A DNA stretch of 64,000 nucleotides from DYRB01 sp963709645. Its GTDB lineage: Bacteria; Pseudomonadota; Gammaproteobacteria; Chromatiales; Chromatiaceae. The notes beneath the pieces are model-generated. The model had not been told where the DNA came from. It ran no database searches and was given only the letters and a program-made list of their open reading frames with translations. The stretch's first letter is position 1. Each line of letters begins with the position of its first letter. The stretch covers positions 124,001 to 188,000 of the forward strand of contig CAVPXP010000003.1 of assembly GCA_963709645.1 (NCBI GenBank), given 5' to 3'. Both the position numbers and the translations under genes were made by a program. Of the stretch, positions 1-8,757 are shown one piece after another.

Positions 1-809
1 GCGGCCCCGTTCGGCGACGGGTCTGTGATGTGTCCGGCGTCGGAGGAGAGGCCAAACCCGGCAAGCTCCGCGTAGATCTCGCCACCTCTGTATCGAGCGT
101 GCGCCTCGGACTCGAGCACCACAACCCCCGCGCCCTCCCCCAAAACCAGGCCATTTCGATCATGGGAGAAGGGACGACATTGGTCCGGGGACAGGACCCG
201 CAAGGCTTCCCATGCCTTGAGCAACCCATAAGTGAAAGGAGCGTCGGTACCGCCCGCCAAGGCCACTTCGGCACAGCCGCTGCGGATGAGCAAGACCGCC
301 AGGGCGACGGCATGGGCCGAAGAGGCACAGGCGCTGGTCACACTGAAGGCCGGTCCATGGGCGCCCAGGGCAATGCTCACCTGACTCGTCGCCGCGCTCG
401 GCATACCGCGTGGGATGGTCAAGGGATGTACCCGCCGTCGACCTTCGCGATATAGGCGACTATAGGTCTGCTCCTCTGTCTCCTTGCCACCGCAGCCAGT
501 CCCCAGAATCACGGCTGCGGAGCGGATGGCTTCCTGGTCCAAACCTGAGTCAGCAGCGGCCTGACGCGCCGCTAATACGGCGAACTGACTGAAGCGGTCC
601 AGCAGTGGGATCTGGTCGGAGGGAAACCATTCAAGCGAGTCATAGCCCCAAACTCGGGCCCCAACCGCCACCCTGGGAGCCTCCTGACCAGCGGGCCAAG
701 ACAGGGGCCGGACCCCACTCTCGCCGGAAACAAGACCCGCCCAGAAGCGATCAACCCCGAGGCCTAGGGCGCTCACGCAACCCAGCCCCGTGATGAGGAC
801 CCGCGCCAT
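1..809 (-). CDS. beta-ketoacyl-ACP synthase, FabF-like (3' end outside window)
   Basis: Condensing enzyme that would extend an acyl chain carried on an acyl carrier protein. The frame is open from the ATG at 809 to the window edge, so about 270 N-terminal residues are visible. The start reads MARVLITGLGCVSALG, as in FabF-type ketosynthases, and the thiolase-fold active-site cysteine is Cys161 in VTSACASSAHA; the catalytic histidines would lie beyond the window. Its start overlaps the stop of the upstream ACP gene (ATGA), so the two are translationally coupled and ACP is the likely partner. An extra ACP/ketosynthase pair outside the usual fabDGF cluster suggests a specialised fatty acid or secondary product, and it sits next to a DSF synthase locus. 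The exact product is unknown. Confidence 0.88.
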   Translation of the reverse strand, partial: MARVLITGLGCVSALGLGVDRFWAGLVSGESGVRPLSWPAGQEAPRVAVGARVWGYDSLEWFPSDQIPLLDRFSQFAVLAARQAAADSGLDQEAIRSAAVILGTGCGGKETEEQTYSRLYREGRRRVHPLTIPRGMPSAATSQVSIALGAHGPAFSVTSACASSAHAVALAVLLIRSGCAEVALAGGTDAPFTYGLLKAWEALRVLSPDQCRPFSHDRNGLVLGEGAGVVVLESEAHARYRGGEIYAELAGFGLSSDAGHITDPSPNGA

Positions 810-1054
810 CAGCCCTTGGCAGCGGTCAGACGGCCCACCCCATCGATCAGGTCCTGCACGGTCCGCAGGGACTCGATGTCGGCATTGGGAACTTCGACAC
901 CTAGAGCCTCTTCCACCTCATAAGCCAGGGTGATGGCGTCAAGAGAGGTGATGCCTAAAGCGGCCAGCTCGGCGCTCGCGCTCACAGTCCCGGGATCAAG
1001 GCCCTTATGTCGGGCGATGAGACCAACGACAATCTCTTCTATGCTTTGCGTCAT
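809..1054 (-). CDS. acyl carrier protein
   Basis: Small acidic carrier (81 aa from the ATG at 1054) with the phosphopantetheine-attachment serine at Ser37 in LGITSLDAITL. TSL replaces the usual DSL, which is common in specialised carriers. The N-terminal helix begins MTQSIEEIVV; an in-frame ATG at 1105 would add 17 hydrophobic residues not typical of ACP, so 1054 is preferred. The stop codon overlaps the ketosynthase start. The gene is divergent from rpfC with 86 bp between starts, so the two promoters must lie in this short gap. It could deliver acyl chains to the neighbouring ketosynthase or, speculatively, to RpfF, which acts on acyl-ACP. Confidence 0.9.
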   Translation of the reverse strand: MTQSIEEIVVGLIARHKGLDPGTVSASAELAALGITSLDAITLAYEVEEALGVEVPNADIESLRTVQDLIDGVGRLTAAKG

Positions 1055-1140
1055 GGTAATCTTGGGTATCCATATGATGCCAATCCAAATGCCAATATTG
1101 GCCATCCGCCTGGCGGACGGTGCACGGAGACGATACAGGC

Positions 1141-3706
1141 ATGCGCGCGCGTAGAAAAGGGGTGATCAACGCAGTAGCACAGTTGTTTTCGCAACTCGCC
1201 ACGCACTCTGTCCATAAGTTAAACAGCGAGACGGAACAGGCACTGATCCGAGTTGCCTTCCCACTGCTATTTCTCCTTTATCACGCCTTCGTCCCGCCTC
1301 AGACCCTAGCCGATCACAGCCTCTGGACCCTTGGGGAAGGCCTCGCCGTAGGTTTCCTGATATTTTCCCTTGCGCTTCTCGCGTCGATCATGGAGTGGCC
1401 ACGGCCGTCCTCGGTGCGCCGAGTCCTCGGGATTATTGGCGACTTGGGCATCCTGACCGTCTGGCTCGCGATTGGGGGCGAGGCGGCGACCCCCTGGTGG
1501 TGGGCCTACCTCTGGGTGACCTTCGGGAATGGGTTCCGCTACGGCTTGCGCTTTCTTCACATCTCGGCCGCCCTCTCACTCTTCGGATTCGGCGTCGCGA
1601 CCTTTTTCAATCCGTTCTGGTGGCAGCACTTTGGGTTGACGGCCGGAATGCTGGTCGCTCTGGTTGTCCTACCGGGATATGCAGCCGTCCTGCTGCGCCG
1701 CCTCCAGTCCGAGACTCAGCGAGCCGAAGCCGCCAACCGAGCCAAAAGCAATTTCCTGGCCAACATGAGCCACGAGATCCGCACTCCGCTCAACGGCATC
1801 ATCGGGCTGAGCGACCTGCTCAGTACCTGTCAACTCGGCCCGCAAGAGCGGGAATACGCCGACGCCATCGAATCCTCCGGGCGCACCCTCTTGGAGTTGA
1901 TCGAGGGGGTGCTGGACATCTCCAAGATCGAGGCCGGTAAGCTCAGCATCGAGCAGGTACCGTTCGACCTCCACGCTCTCCTCGGCACTGTCCTGCAAAT
2001 GTTCGGTCCCCAGGCAGAGGCTAAAGGATTACGGCTGTTGAGTCAGATCGCCCCGGAGACCCCTTATGCCCTGGTCGGGGATCCGGGCCACTTACGGCAG
2101 GTCCTCATCAATTTGGTCGGAAACGCCGTCAAGTTTACCGAGGCCGGCTCGGTGGATCTGCGCTGCCACCCCATCAGGAATGCTCCCGGGCGGGTCCTGA
2201 TCCGCTTCCAGGTGCTGGACACCGGGATCGGCATCCCCCCCGAGGCCCAACCCCACATCTTCGACAAGTTCACCCAGGCGGACCAAGGCCCGACACGACG
2301 CTTCGGCGGCACCGGGCTCGGCACCACGATCGCGAAGAACCTGGTGGAGCTGATGGGTGGACGCATCGGCTTCGACAGCACCCCGGGGGTTGGGACCAAC
2401 TTCTGGTTCGACCTGGAGATCTGCCCGACAGGCGCCTGCCGACGCAACGCACGAGCCTCAGCGGCTAGCCGGTTGCCGGGTCTTGCGCCTGTCCCCATCG
2501 GGGAATTCCGCTGGGGAGCTCGCGCCTTGCCTGGACGGCTGGGGAATCGCCACCGATCGGGTGACCAGCCTAGCCGACGCCCGCGGCATGCTGAGTGACC
2601 GCGAAAGAAAGGTCCCCTATGAAGTTCTACTGCTCGACCGCTTCCCCCTGGACCGGGAGACCCGGGAATTCCTCACCGCCTGCGAGGAAGACATCAGCCT
2701 AAGCAGGGTGACGCTGATCGTCCTACCGGCGGAGACAGACCAACGCGAAGCCACATCGCTCCTCCGCGGCCGGGCCCATATCCTATCCCGCCCGTTGGAC
2801 AAAGCGCACCTCTACAACGCCCTGCACGCCTCTCAGCAGCGGGCCCACGGCGGCACCGTGGTCAGCTTCGCCGAGCATTTGGAGCGGCGCGGAGGCACCC
2901 CTTTACCCGCGGGGCTGCATGTCTTGGTGGCGGACGACAATCCGACCAATCGCCTTGTCATCAAACATCTGTTGGAGCGGTCCGGGATACGTTGCAAGGT
3001 CGTCGAGGACGGACAGCAGGCCATCGAGGCATTGGACGAGGAGCCTTTCGATCTGGCGATTCTGGACATGCACATGCCAATTCTCGGCGGCATCGATGCC
3101 TTTAAACTCTATCGATTCGCCCACCTGGGGGAGGCCAAGCAGGTCCCCTTCATCATGTTGACCGCCAACGCCACAATGGAAGCAAAGGCCGATGCCGAGG
3201 CCGCCGGGATCAGCCAATTTCTCACCAAGCCCATCTCGTCCGCCCAACTGCTCAAGACGATTGCAGAGGCAACGCGACCCGCTCAGCCCGCAGTCAGCAC
3301 CAGTGCTGCCCATAGTCACGAGGCTACCGAGTGTCTACTCGACACCTCGCAGCTTGCGGACCTCTTCGCCTATGTGTCCACACCGGAGTTCGCAGGACAT
3401 CTGGTCGCCGAATTCGAAGCAGACGGCCGGCGAGTGCTGAGCGAACTAGGGCAAGCCACCGGCCGAGGCGATTGGGGCGCCGTGCGCGATCTCGCGCATG
3501 CCCTTAGGGGAAGCGCGGCAAACCTCGGGCTCGTCGCACTCCGCGAGGAGGCCGGCAGGCTGCAGGGCAGTGGCGACGCCGACCTACGCCACGGGGGCGG
3601 CCAACGGGTCCAGGATCTCACTTCCGCCTTTGAGATGGGGGCCAGCGCCCTCAGGACCGAGGTCGCCCGATACAAGGGCGCTGGCTTCGAGACGCGCGGC
3701 ACCTGA
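1141..3706 (+). CDS. rpfC: RpfC-like DSF-sensing hybrid histidine kinase (frameshifted)
   Basis: Membrane hybrid kinase that senses diffusible signal factor and, in Xanthomonas, also restrains RpfF. The N-terminus has several hydrophobic segments (about residues 25-185) with aromatic-rich loops, followed by the H-box NMSHEIRTPLNG (phospho-His211). The N-box, DTGIGIP and GGTGLG of the ATPase domain end near nt 2430. The reading frame then shifts once between about nt 2430 and 2460 (one base too many or two missing). The second frame carries a degenerate receiver-like stretch, a full receiver (VADDNPTNR, phospho-Asp codon 3065-3067, Lys in TKPI) and an Hpt domain (His codon 3497-3499 in HALRGSA). 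An in-frame ATG at 1120 is possible. It converges on rpfF with 1 bp between the stops, the Xanthomonas arrangement. Either a sequencing error or a true lesion that separates kinase from receiver. Confidence 0.85.
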
Positions 3707-3707
3707 C

Positions 3708-4634
3708 TCAAGCCACCTCCGCAGCAGCAAACCTCGAAGCCGATGCCGGGACCGCAGCCGCAGCCCCAGCCTCCCAACGCCGATCCTGGGCCGCCGCCAG
3801 GTAAGCCATGAGACGGCGGTTGCGTCCAGACAGTGACATGGCGGTATCCACCCAGATCTCGACCACATCCACTAGTTCGGCGTGCGACACGGGGCTCACC
3901 CTGGCACCTGCCAAGTCCAGTGCCTGAAAGCCGCTTTCACGGTTACGCCGCGCGGCGATGAAATCGTGGACCGCCCGCTCACCCTCACCGTCGGGAACCA
4001 CGACATCAACCACGCCCAACTCGTAAAGTTCGCGGGACGAGTACATCCGGCTGCTCGCAATGATGCGCCGGGCAAGCCCGGGGGAGGCCCGGCGTGCCAA
4101 CAGGCTTACCGCCCCCATGCCCGGAAACATGCCGAACAGTGTCTCTGGGAAGCCGAAGGTTGCCCCCTCTTCCGCAATCAGGACCCTACTGGCAAGTGCG
4201 GCCTCGAACCCCCCACCCAGCGCTTGGCCCTGAACCAGGGCGATGGTGGTGAACGGGAGGTCATAGCCCGTAACGGACTGATACATCACGTCGACGCAAC
4301 GCCTTGCATAGGCGTCCAGGGCATCTCGATCACCCCGGCCCATCAGTTCGAGGAAGTAGGCCAGATCGCCGCCAACACAGAACACCCCTGGGGTTGCAGA
4401 GGCCAAGACCTGATAGGCCAGCCGGTTAGGGTCTCCCGCCTCATGACCTGAGCGTGCCAGATCGCTAATCTCTTGCTGCGCCCGAACGAATGAATCCAGC
4501 AGGCTCGGCGTCATGCAGGGCCGACCCTGCGGCTGCATCCGAACCCAGACCGAGCGCTCGGCGGGCTCGAAGCATACCTCCAGATCGCCATAGTTGCGGG
4601 GCAGGCGGGCGGCATTGAACTGGTTCGCGGTCAT
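3708..4634 (-). CDS. rpfF: RpfF, DSF (cis-2-unsaturated fatty acid) synthase
   Basis: Crotonase-fold enzyme that makes the quorum-sensing fatty acid DSF by acting on acyl-ACP as thioesterase and dehydratase. It has 308 residues against 289 in Xanthomonas. The two catalytic glutamates are Glu144 (ALGGGFEAAL) and Glu164 (FGFPETLFGMFPGMGA), 20 residues apart exactly as in characterised RpfF (Glu141/Glu161). The FPGMGA segment is RpfF-specific and separates it from ordinary enoyl-CoA hydratases. The start at 4634 has a strong AGAGGAG ribosome-binding site 8 nt upstream. It is convergent with the frameshifted rpfC. No rpfB or rpfG is seen in the window. About 670 bp without a recognised gene lie upstream and should hold the promoter. 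Confidence 0.9.
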   Translation of the reverse strand: MTANQFNAARLPRNYGDLEVCFEPAERSVWVRMQPQGRPCMTPSLLDSFVRAQQEISDLARSGHEAGDPNRLAYQVLASATPGVFCVGGDLAYFLELMGRGDRDALDAYARRCVDVMYQSVTGYDLPFTTIALVQGQALGGGFEAALASRVLIAEEGATFGFPETLFGMFPGMGAVSLLARRASPGLARRIIASSRMYSSRELYELGVVDVVVPDGEGERAVHDFIAARRNRESGFQALDLAGARVSPVSHAELVDVVEIWVDTAMSLSGRNRRLMAYLAAAQDRRWEAGAAAAVPASASRFAAAEVA

Positions 4635-5308
4635 GACTGTGGCTCCTCTCGGTGATGGACGTGATGCAAATACCTGGACTGCCGCCGTATCCGTTTCAAA
4701 GTTGTCTCACGGTAGTCGCCCAATAAACTGAGCAGACACGGCGGCCAATTGGCGGAATCTGACTCCGGGCGATGGAATGCGACTTTCCCCGGCCATTTTT
4801 ACCAATTATTAGCATACGACGGACGGGGCCTTTGCGTGCGGAAAACTTGCACTTCAAGCCGGATCGATGTATGCCCATGTCCATCGGTATCGTTCGCGAG
4901 CTATCTCTGACAACTGACGAGCACCGACGAATAGTGAGCGTGTCATTCACAAGTACCATGCCAATACCGTGACTCACTTCACACTTCCGCCACCTCATGA
5001 CTGCGCTGAACATGGGTCCAAGCTGTTCGCAGTTGAGTGACAGTGAACACTTGGTCATGCGCCTCATAGACAGGCGCCAATTCGGATGGGCCCCCTGGCT
5101 ATTGCGGACCGGGCGACTGGGGCTGGCCCGGACATAACGCAGGCGGCGCCGCTGCAACCGAGTCTGCGTCAAGCATCGGGCGAGGTGAGGGTCAGGCAGG
5201 GGTCAAGCACGGATTCGCGTCACCCCCGCAGAGGGACCCGAAGCCGGGTGACTAAGGTTGGAAGATGCGGCGGATTGACTGGGCGGTGAAGCCGGTGCAA
5301 CCCTGTAC
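4635..5308. other. no recognised gene (upstream of rpfF)
   Basis: About 670 bp between rpfF and ccoS. The part from about 4740 to 5060 is visibly lower in GC than its surroundings. A minus-strand frame of 158 codons runs from 5172 to 4696, but its product has no recognisable motif and an amino-acid make-up typical of non-coding translation. The stretch should contain the rpfF promoter. I found no convincing transposase, RNA or operator. Confidence 0.5.
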
Positions 5309-5330
5309 CGGTCCCAGGGCCCTGGGACCG
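5309..5330. repeat. perfect 22-bp palindrome downstream of ccoS
   Basis: A perfect inverted repeat centred between 5319 and 5320 (half-site CGGTCCCAGGG). It lies 19 bp past the ccoS stop codon. As RNA it would form a GC-rich hairpin, but there is no T-run on either side. It may end the ccoGHIS transcript or be a protein-binding site. Confidence 0.6.
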
Positions 5331-5348
5331 TTCGACGATTCCGATGAC

Positions 5349-5549
5349 TCAGCCAGGGGGACTGTCGTCGTCTCCGTCAGCATCGGGCAGGTGCCGCTTA
5401 TCAGACGCGTGATCGTCATCCATCAAGATGCGATGTGCGTCGCCGTCGAGGTCGTCGAACTGACCGCTACGGGCCGCCCAAAACAGGACAGCCACCGCGA
5501 CCAGGCCGAGAATCAGCATACCGGGAATGAGGCCGTAGATGACTTCCAT
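5349..5549 (-). CDS. ccoS: CcoS, cbb3 oxidase maturation protein
   Basis: Small single-span membrane protein (66 aa) needed to insert haem and copper cofactors into CcoN. The start MEVIYGLIPGMLILGLV is typical of CcoS, with one hydrophobic helix, then the conserved ARSGQFDDLDGDAHRIL segment and an Asp-rich tail. It is the last gene of ccoG-H-I-S, starting 15 bp after the ccoI stop, and presumably is cotranscribed. Length and motif agree with the family. Confidence 0.93.
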   Translation of the reverse strand: MEVIYGLIPGMLILGLVAVAVLFWAARSGQFDDLDGDAHRILMDDDHASDKRHLPDADGDDDSPPG

Positions 5550-5564
5550 TGGGTTGCGCGGTAC

Positions 5565-8156
5565 TTAGTTGATACCCGGCACCCGCCCGCGGCGATCGCG
5601 GAACATAGCGTGGATTCGCGCCGAATTGCCAATCACAGCGAGCGAGCTCAGGGGCATCGAAACCGCGGCCACCAGTGGGGTGACGAAGGCCGCCATTGCC
5701 AGCGGCACCATCACAACATTGTAAAGGATTGAAATCCGGATGTTCTGACGGATGGTCCGCAGGGTCCGCCGCGACAGTGCGGCGGCCTGCCTCACCTTCG
5801 ATAGCTCGTTACTCAGAAGAACGATGTCGGCGCTCGCAATGGACACATCCGTCCCGCTCCCCATTGCGACACCAACATCGGCCCGCACCAAGGCGGGGGC
5901 GTCGTTCACCCCGTCACCCACCATGGCGACGCGCTGCCCACTGCGCTGCAGCTCGGCAATGACCCGATCTTTGTGGTGCGGCAGTACCTCGGCGATGACA
6001 TCGACCCCTCCGAGGTGCGCGGCGATGCGGTCGGCTGAGGCGCGTCTGTCACCCGTCAACAGCGTGACGCGTATACCATCGGCCTTGAGCTGCGCCACCA
6101 CCTCCGCGGCATCGGGCCGCAGACGGTCCTCTACCCCAATCACCAAGACCTCTCGACCGGCCACTGCCAGGCGCAAGAGGCTCCCGCCGACAGACTCGAT
6201 GAAGGCCACACTCGCCACCAGCACAGGGTCTGTCTTCACCCCGTTTCGGCGCAGCCACTCCGCGGTGCCCGCCACCACGCGGACACCGTCCACGGTACCC
6301 CGGATGCCGAGCCCGGGCTGCGTCTCGACCTCCGCCACCTCTTGCCCGCCAAGGTCGATCCCGGATCGGGCGCAGAAGGACAGGATGGCCCCGGCAACCG
6401 GGTGCTCAGAGCGCAGTTCCAAGGCCGCCAGGCGGCGCAGTTGTGCCCGCGGACCAACGCCCAGCGCCGCCGTATCGCTACCGCCCCAGCGGACCGTCCG
6501 GTCAGCGACGGCAGTGACCACTGGGCGCCCCTCCGTCAGGGTCCCCGTCTTGTCAAAGACAAAGTGGTCGATGGTAGACAGCCCCTCCAACACGGCCCCA
6601 TTCTTGACCAGGATGCCGAGCCGAGCACCCAGCCCTGACGCCACGGCAATCGCCATGGGGGTCGACATGCCGAAGGCGCAGGGACAGGTGATGATGAGGA
6701 CTGCTGTGGCTGCCATCAGGGCCTTCTCGGCCCCATCCCCCACCCAGAGGCCGAATGTGATGGCTGCGAGGCCCAGGGTGACGGCGACAAACCAGGGCAC
6801 GACCCGATCGGCAATGCACTGAATAGGCGCCTTGCTCGCCTGTGCGTCCTCCACCAGACGGATGATGCGCCCCAGGGCGGTATCTCGCAGCAGTCCATGA
6901 ACCTGAACATGGAGGGGACCAGGCCCGTTCAGTGTCCCGGCGAAAACGCTTGCGCCCGCCGCCTTGGTCACTGGATCGGACTCCCCCGTGAGCATGGATT
7001 CATCAACGCTGCTGCGCCCGTCCAAGACCTGTCCATCCACCGGAATCTTCTCTCCGGGGCGCACTAAAACCCGGTCCCCGGGCTTGACCGCGCGGATGGG
7101 CATCAGCGACTCCTCGCCGTCGCGCAAAACCGTGGCAACGCGGGGCTGCAGGTCGAGCAGCCGCTGAGTGGCTGCGACGGCCTTGCGCTTTGCGATGGAC
7201 TCCAAGAAGCGGCCAACCAGGATCACGAACAAGAAGTTCACCACCGTATCCCAGTACACATCACCGACCAACGTACCCGAGGTCGTCACGTAAAGGGAGT
7301 AGAGGTAAGTGTTAGTCACCCCGATGGCGATAGGCAGATCCATGGTCAGGTGACCACTGCGCAGCCCGGACCAGGCACCCCGATAGAACGGATAGCCGGA
7401 ATACAGCAGGGTCGGCGTTGCGATGAGGAACCCGATCCATTGAAACATGCCGCGAAACTCGCCGCGGTCCGCACCGCTGTATAGCGCGATGGAAATCCAC
7501 AGCAGGTTCATCATCGCAAAGCCCGCAAAGGCCATGCGGTAGAGGAGTTGGCGATTCTGGCGTTGCAATGCCCCTTCAGCGACGGCCGGGTCGAAGGGAA
7601 CTGCGGCATACCCGATATCCGCCAAGCGGCGCAGAATGCCTGAGAGCTTGACCCGCCCATTGTCCCAACGAACCTTCAGCCGCCGGCCAGTCAAATTGAC
7701 CCGAGCTTCGTCAACCCCTGCCAACCGACCTAGCCCGGTCTCGATCAACCAGACACAGGCAGCGCAATGGATACCCTCTACCAGCAGGTTGATCTCGCGT
7801 CGGTCGCCCAGTGTCTCGACGAACTCCTCCTGGACGGCATCCAGATCATAGAGACCGAGCTCCTTGGGCGGCTCCGGGGGCGGACCGAAGACTTCACCCT
7901 CAGGGGTCCGGCGGTAAAACCCGTCAAGCCCAGCGGCAAAGATCGCCTCACACACCGATTTGCAGCCAGTGCAACAGAACACCCGCTCCGCCCCACCGGC
8001 CTGGCCGAACACCTGGGCCTTCGGGGCGACCGGTAGTCCGCAATGAAAACAATGCGCTTCCTGAAACGGGGTCGACGCCGCGTCCTGGATTATGGGCGAA
8101 CGAGAATGCGTCGGAGCAGGCTCCTGGTCGCCTATGTGAAGGCCCCCCGTCTCCAA
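5565..8156 (-). CDS. ccoI: CcoI (FixI), copper-exporting P1B-type ATPase for cbb3 assembly
   Basis: Heavy-metal P-type ATPase that supplies copper for the CcoN binuclear centre. It has 863 residues. The N-terminus carries the CcoI-specific Cys-rich segment HCFHCGLPV and a CCTGCKSVC cluster, then a metal-binding domain with GIHCAACVW. The core has the TGES actuator loop, the membrane CPC motif in ITCPCAFGMSTP, the phosphorylation motif DKTGTLTEG and the hinge GDGVNDAPAL. It lies between ccoH, whose stop is 4 bp upstream, and ccoS. The N-terminal double Cys cluster separates it from a general CopA. Confidence 0.95.
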   Translation of the reverse strand: METGGLHIGDQEPAPTHSRSPIIQDAASTPFQEAHCFHCGLPVAPKAQVFGQAGGAERVFCCTGCKSVCEAIFAAGLDGFYRRTPEGEVFGPPPEPPKELGLYDLDAVQEEFVETLGDRREINLLVEGIHCAACVWLIETGLGRLAGVDEARVNLTGRRLKVRWDNGRVKLSGILRRLADIGYAAVPFDPAVAEGALQRQNRQLLYRMAFAGFAMMNLLWISIALYSGADRGEFRGMFQWIGFLIATPTLLYSGYPFYRGAWSGLRSGHLTMDLPIAIGVTNTYLYSLYVTTSGTLVGDVYWDTVVNFLFVILVGRFLESIAKRKAVAATQRLLDLQPRVATVLRDGEESLMPIRAVKPGDRVLVRPGEKIPVDGQVLDGRSSVDESMLTGESDPVTKAAGASVFAGTLNGPGPLHVQVHGLLRDTALGRIIRLVEDAQASKAPIQCIADRVVPWFVAVTLGLAAITFGLWVGDGAEKALMAATAVLIITCPCAFGMSTPMAIAVASGLGARLGILVKNGAVLEGLSTIDHFVFDKTGTLTEGRPVVTAVADRTVRWGGSDTAALGVGPRAQLRRLAALELRSEHPVAGAILSFCARSGIDLGGQEVAEVETQPGLGIRGTVDGVRVVAGTAEWLRRNGVKTDPVLVASVAFIESVGGSLLRLAVAGREVLVIGVEDRLRPDAAEVVAQLKADGIRVTLLTGDRRASADRIAAHLGGVDVIAEVLPHHKDRVIAELQRSGQRVAMVGDGVNDAPALVRADVGVAMGSGTDVSIASADIVLLSNELSKVRQAAALSRRTLRTIRQNIRISILYNVVMVPLAMAAFVTPLVAAVSMPLSSLAVIGNSARIHAMFRDRRGRVPGIN

Positions 8157-8159
8157 TGA

Positions 8160-8675
8160 TCAGGGCCTCGCCACGATGAGCCGCTGGCCTAGGCTGTGCT
8201 CATCCCCGCCCAACCGGGCGGCAAAAAGGGCGTCCCAGACCCCAATCAGGGGAAAATTGACCGTCACCGCATAGCGCCCTGGCGCCTCGATTTCCATGGG
8301 CAAGGAGAAGTCACGGCCCACGTCGGAGGGGCGATAGGCGTAGAAGGTCACCCCATCCACTGCAACCGGCTGCCCCGCCTCGTCCGAGACGGAGAATCGG
8401 ATCACCTGAGCCTGCCCTGCCTTGAGGTGCTGCGGCAAGTCCGCGCTCAGGGCCCAGCCGGGGTCCTGTGCCAATCTCGAAGCCAGGTGATGTTCATAGT
8501 ACTGGCCGCGGTCATAGTAATCCTCGATCACCAGCCCGGGATTCGTCGTAACCGCAAAATAGATCATGACCCCATTGACCGCGAGGACGATCGCCACAAG
8601 GGCGAACCACCCGATCAGCCAGGGACTCCGCCAGGCCGGGATCGGCCGGATCTGAGGCACTGAAGGCTGTTGCAT
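8160..8675 (-). CDS. ccoH: CcoH (FixH), cbb3 assembly protein
   Basis: Membrane-anchored assembly factor (171 aa) for cbb3 oxidase. It has one N-terminal helix (WLIGWFALVAIVLAVNGVMIYFA) and a periplasmic domain with the family motif NPGLVIEDYYDRGQYYE. It sits between ccoG and ccoI, its stop 4 bp before the ccoI start. CcoH proteins bind copper or assist subunit assembly; which applies here cannot be judged from sequence. Confidence 0.92.
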   Translation of the reverse strand: MQQPSVPQIRPIPAWRSPWLIGWFALVAIVLAVNGVMIYFAVTTNPGLVIEDYYDRGQYYEHHLASRLAQDPGWALSADLPQHLKAGQAQVIRFSVSDEAGQPVAVDGVTFYAYRPSDVGRDFSLPMEIEAPGRYAVTVNFPLIGVWDALFAARLGGDEHSLGQRLIVARP

Positions 8676-8757
8676 GCTATTGACCTACATGACACAACTG
8701 AAAAGACGGGCTGACGAACAGCCCGCCGTACGGAGCAACCGGCATGGGTCGCTATCG

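Noticed and set aside
4700..4880. Possible IS66 TnpB-like stretch (LLAYDGRGLC) upstream of rpfF.
   Set aside because: Only about ten residues resemble the family, with no extended frame, terminal repeats or partner genes.
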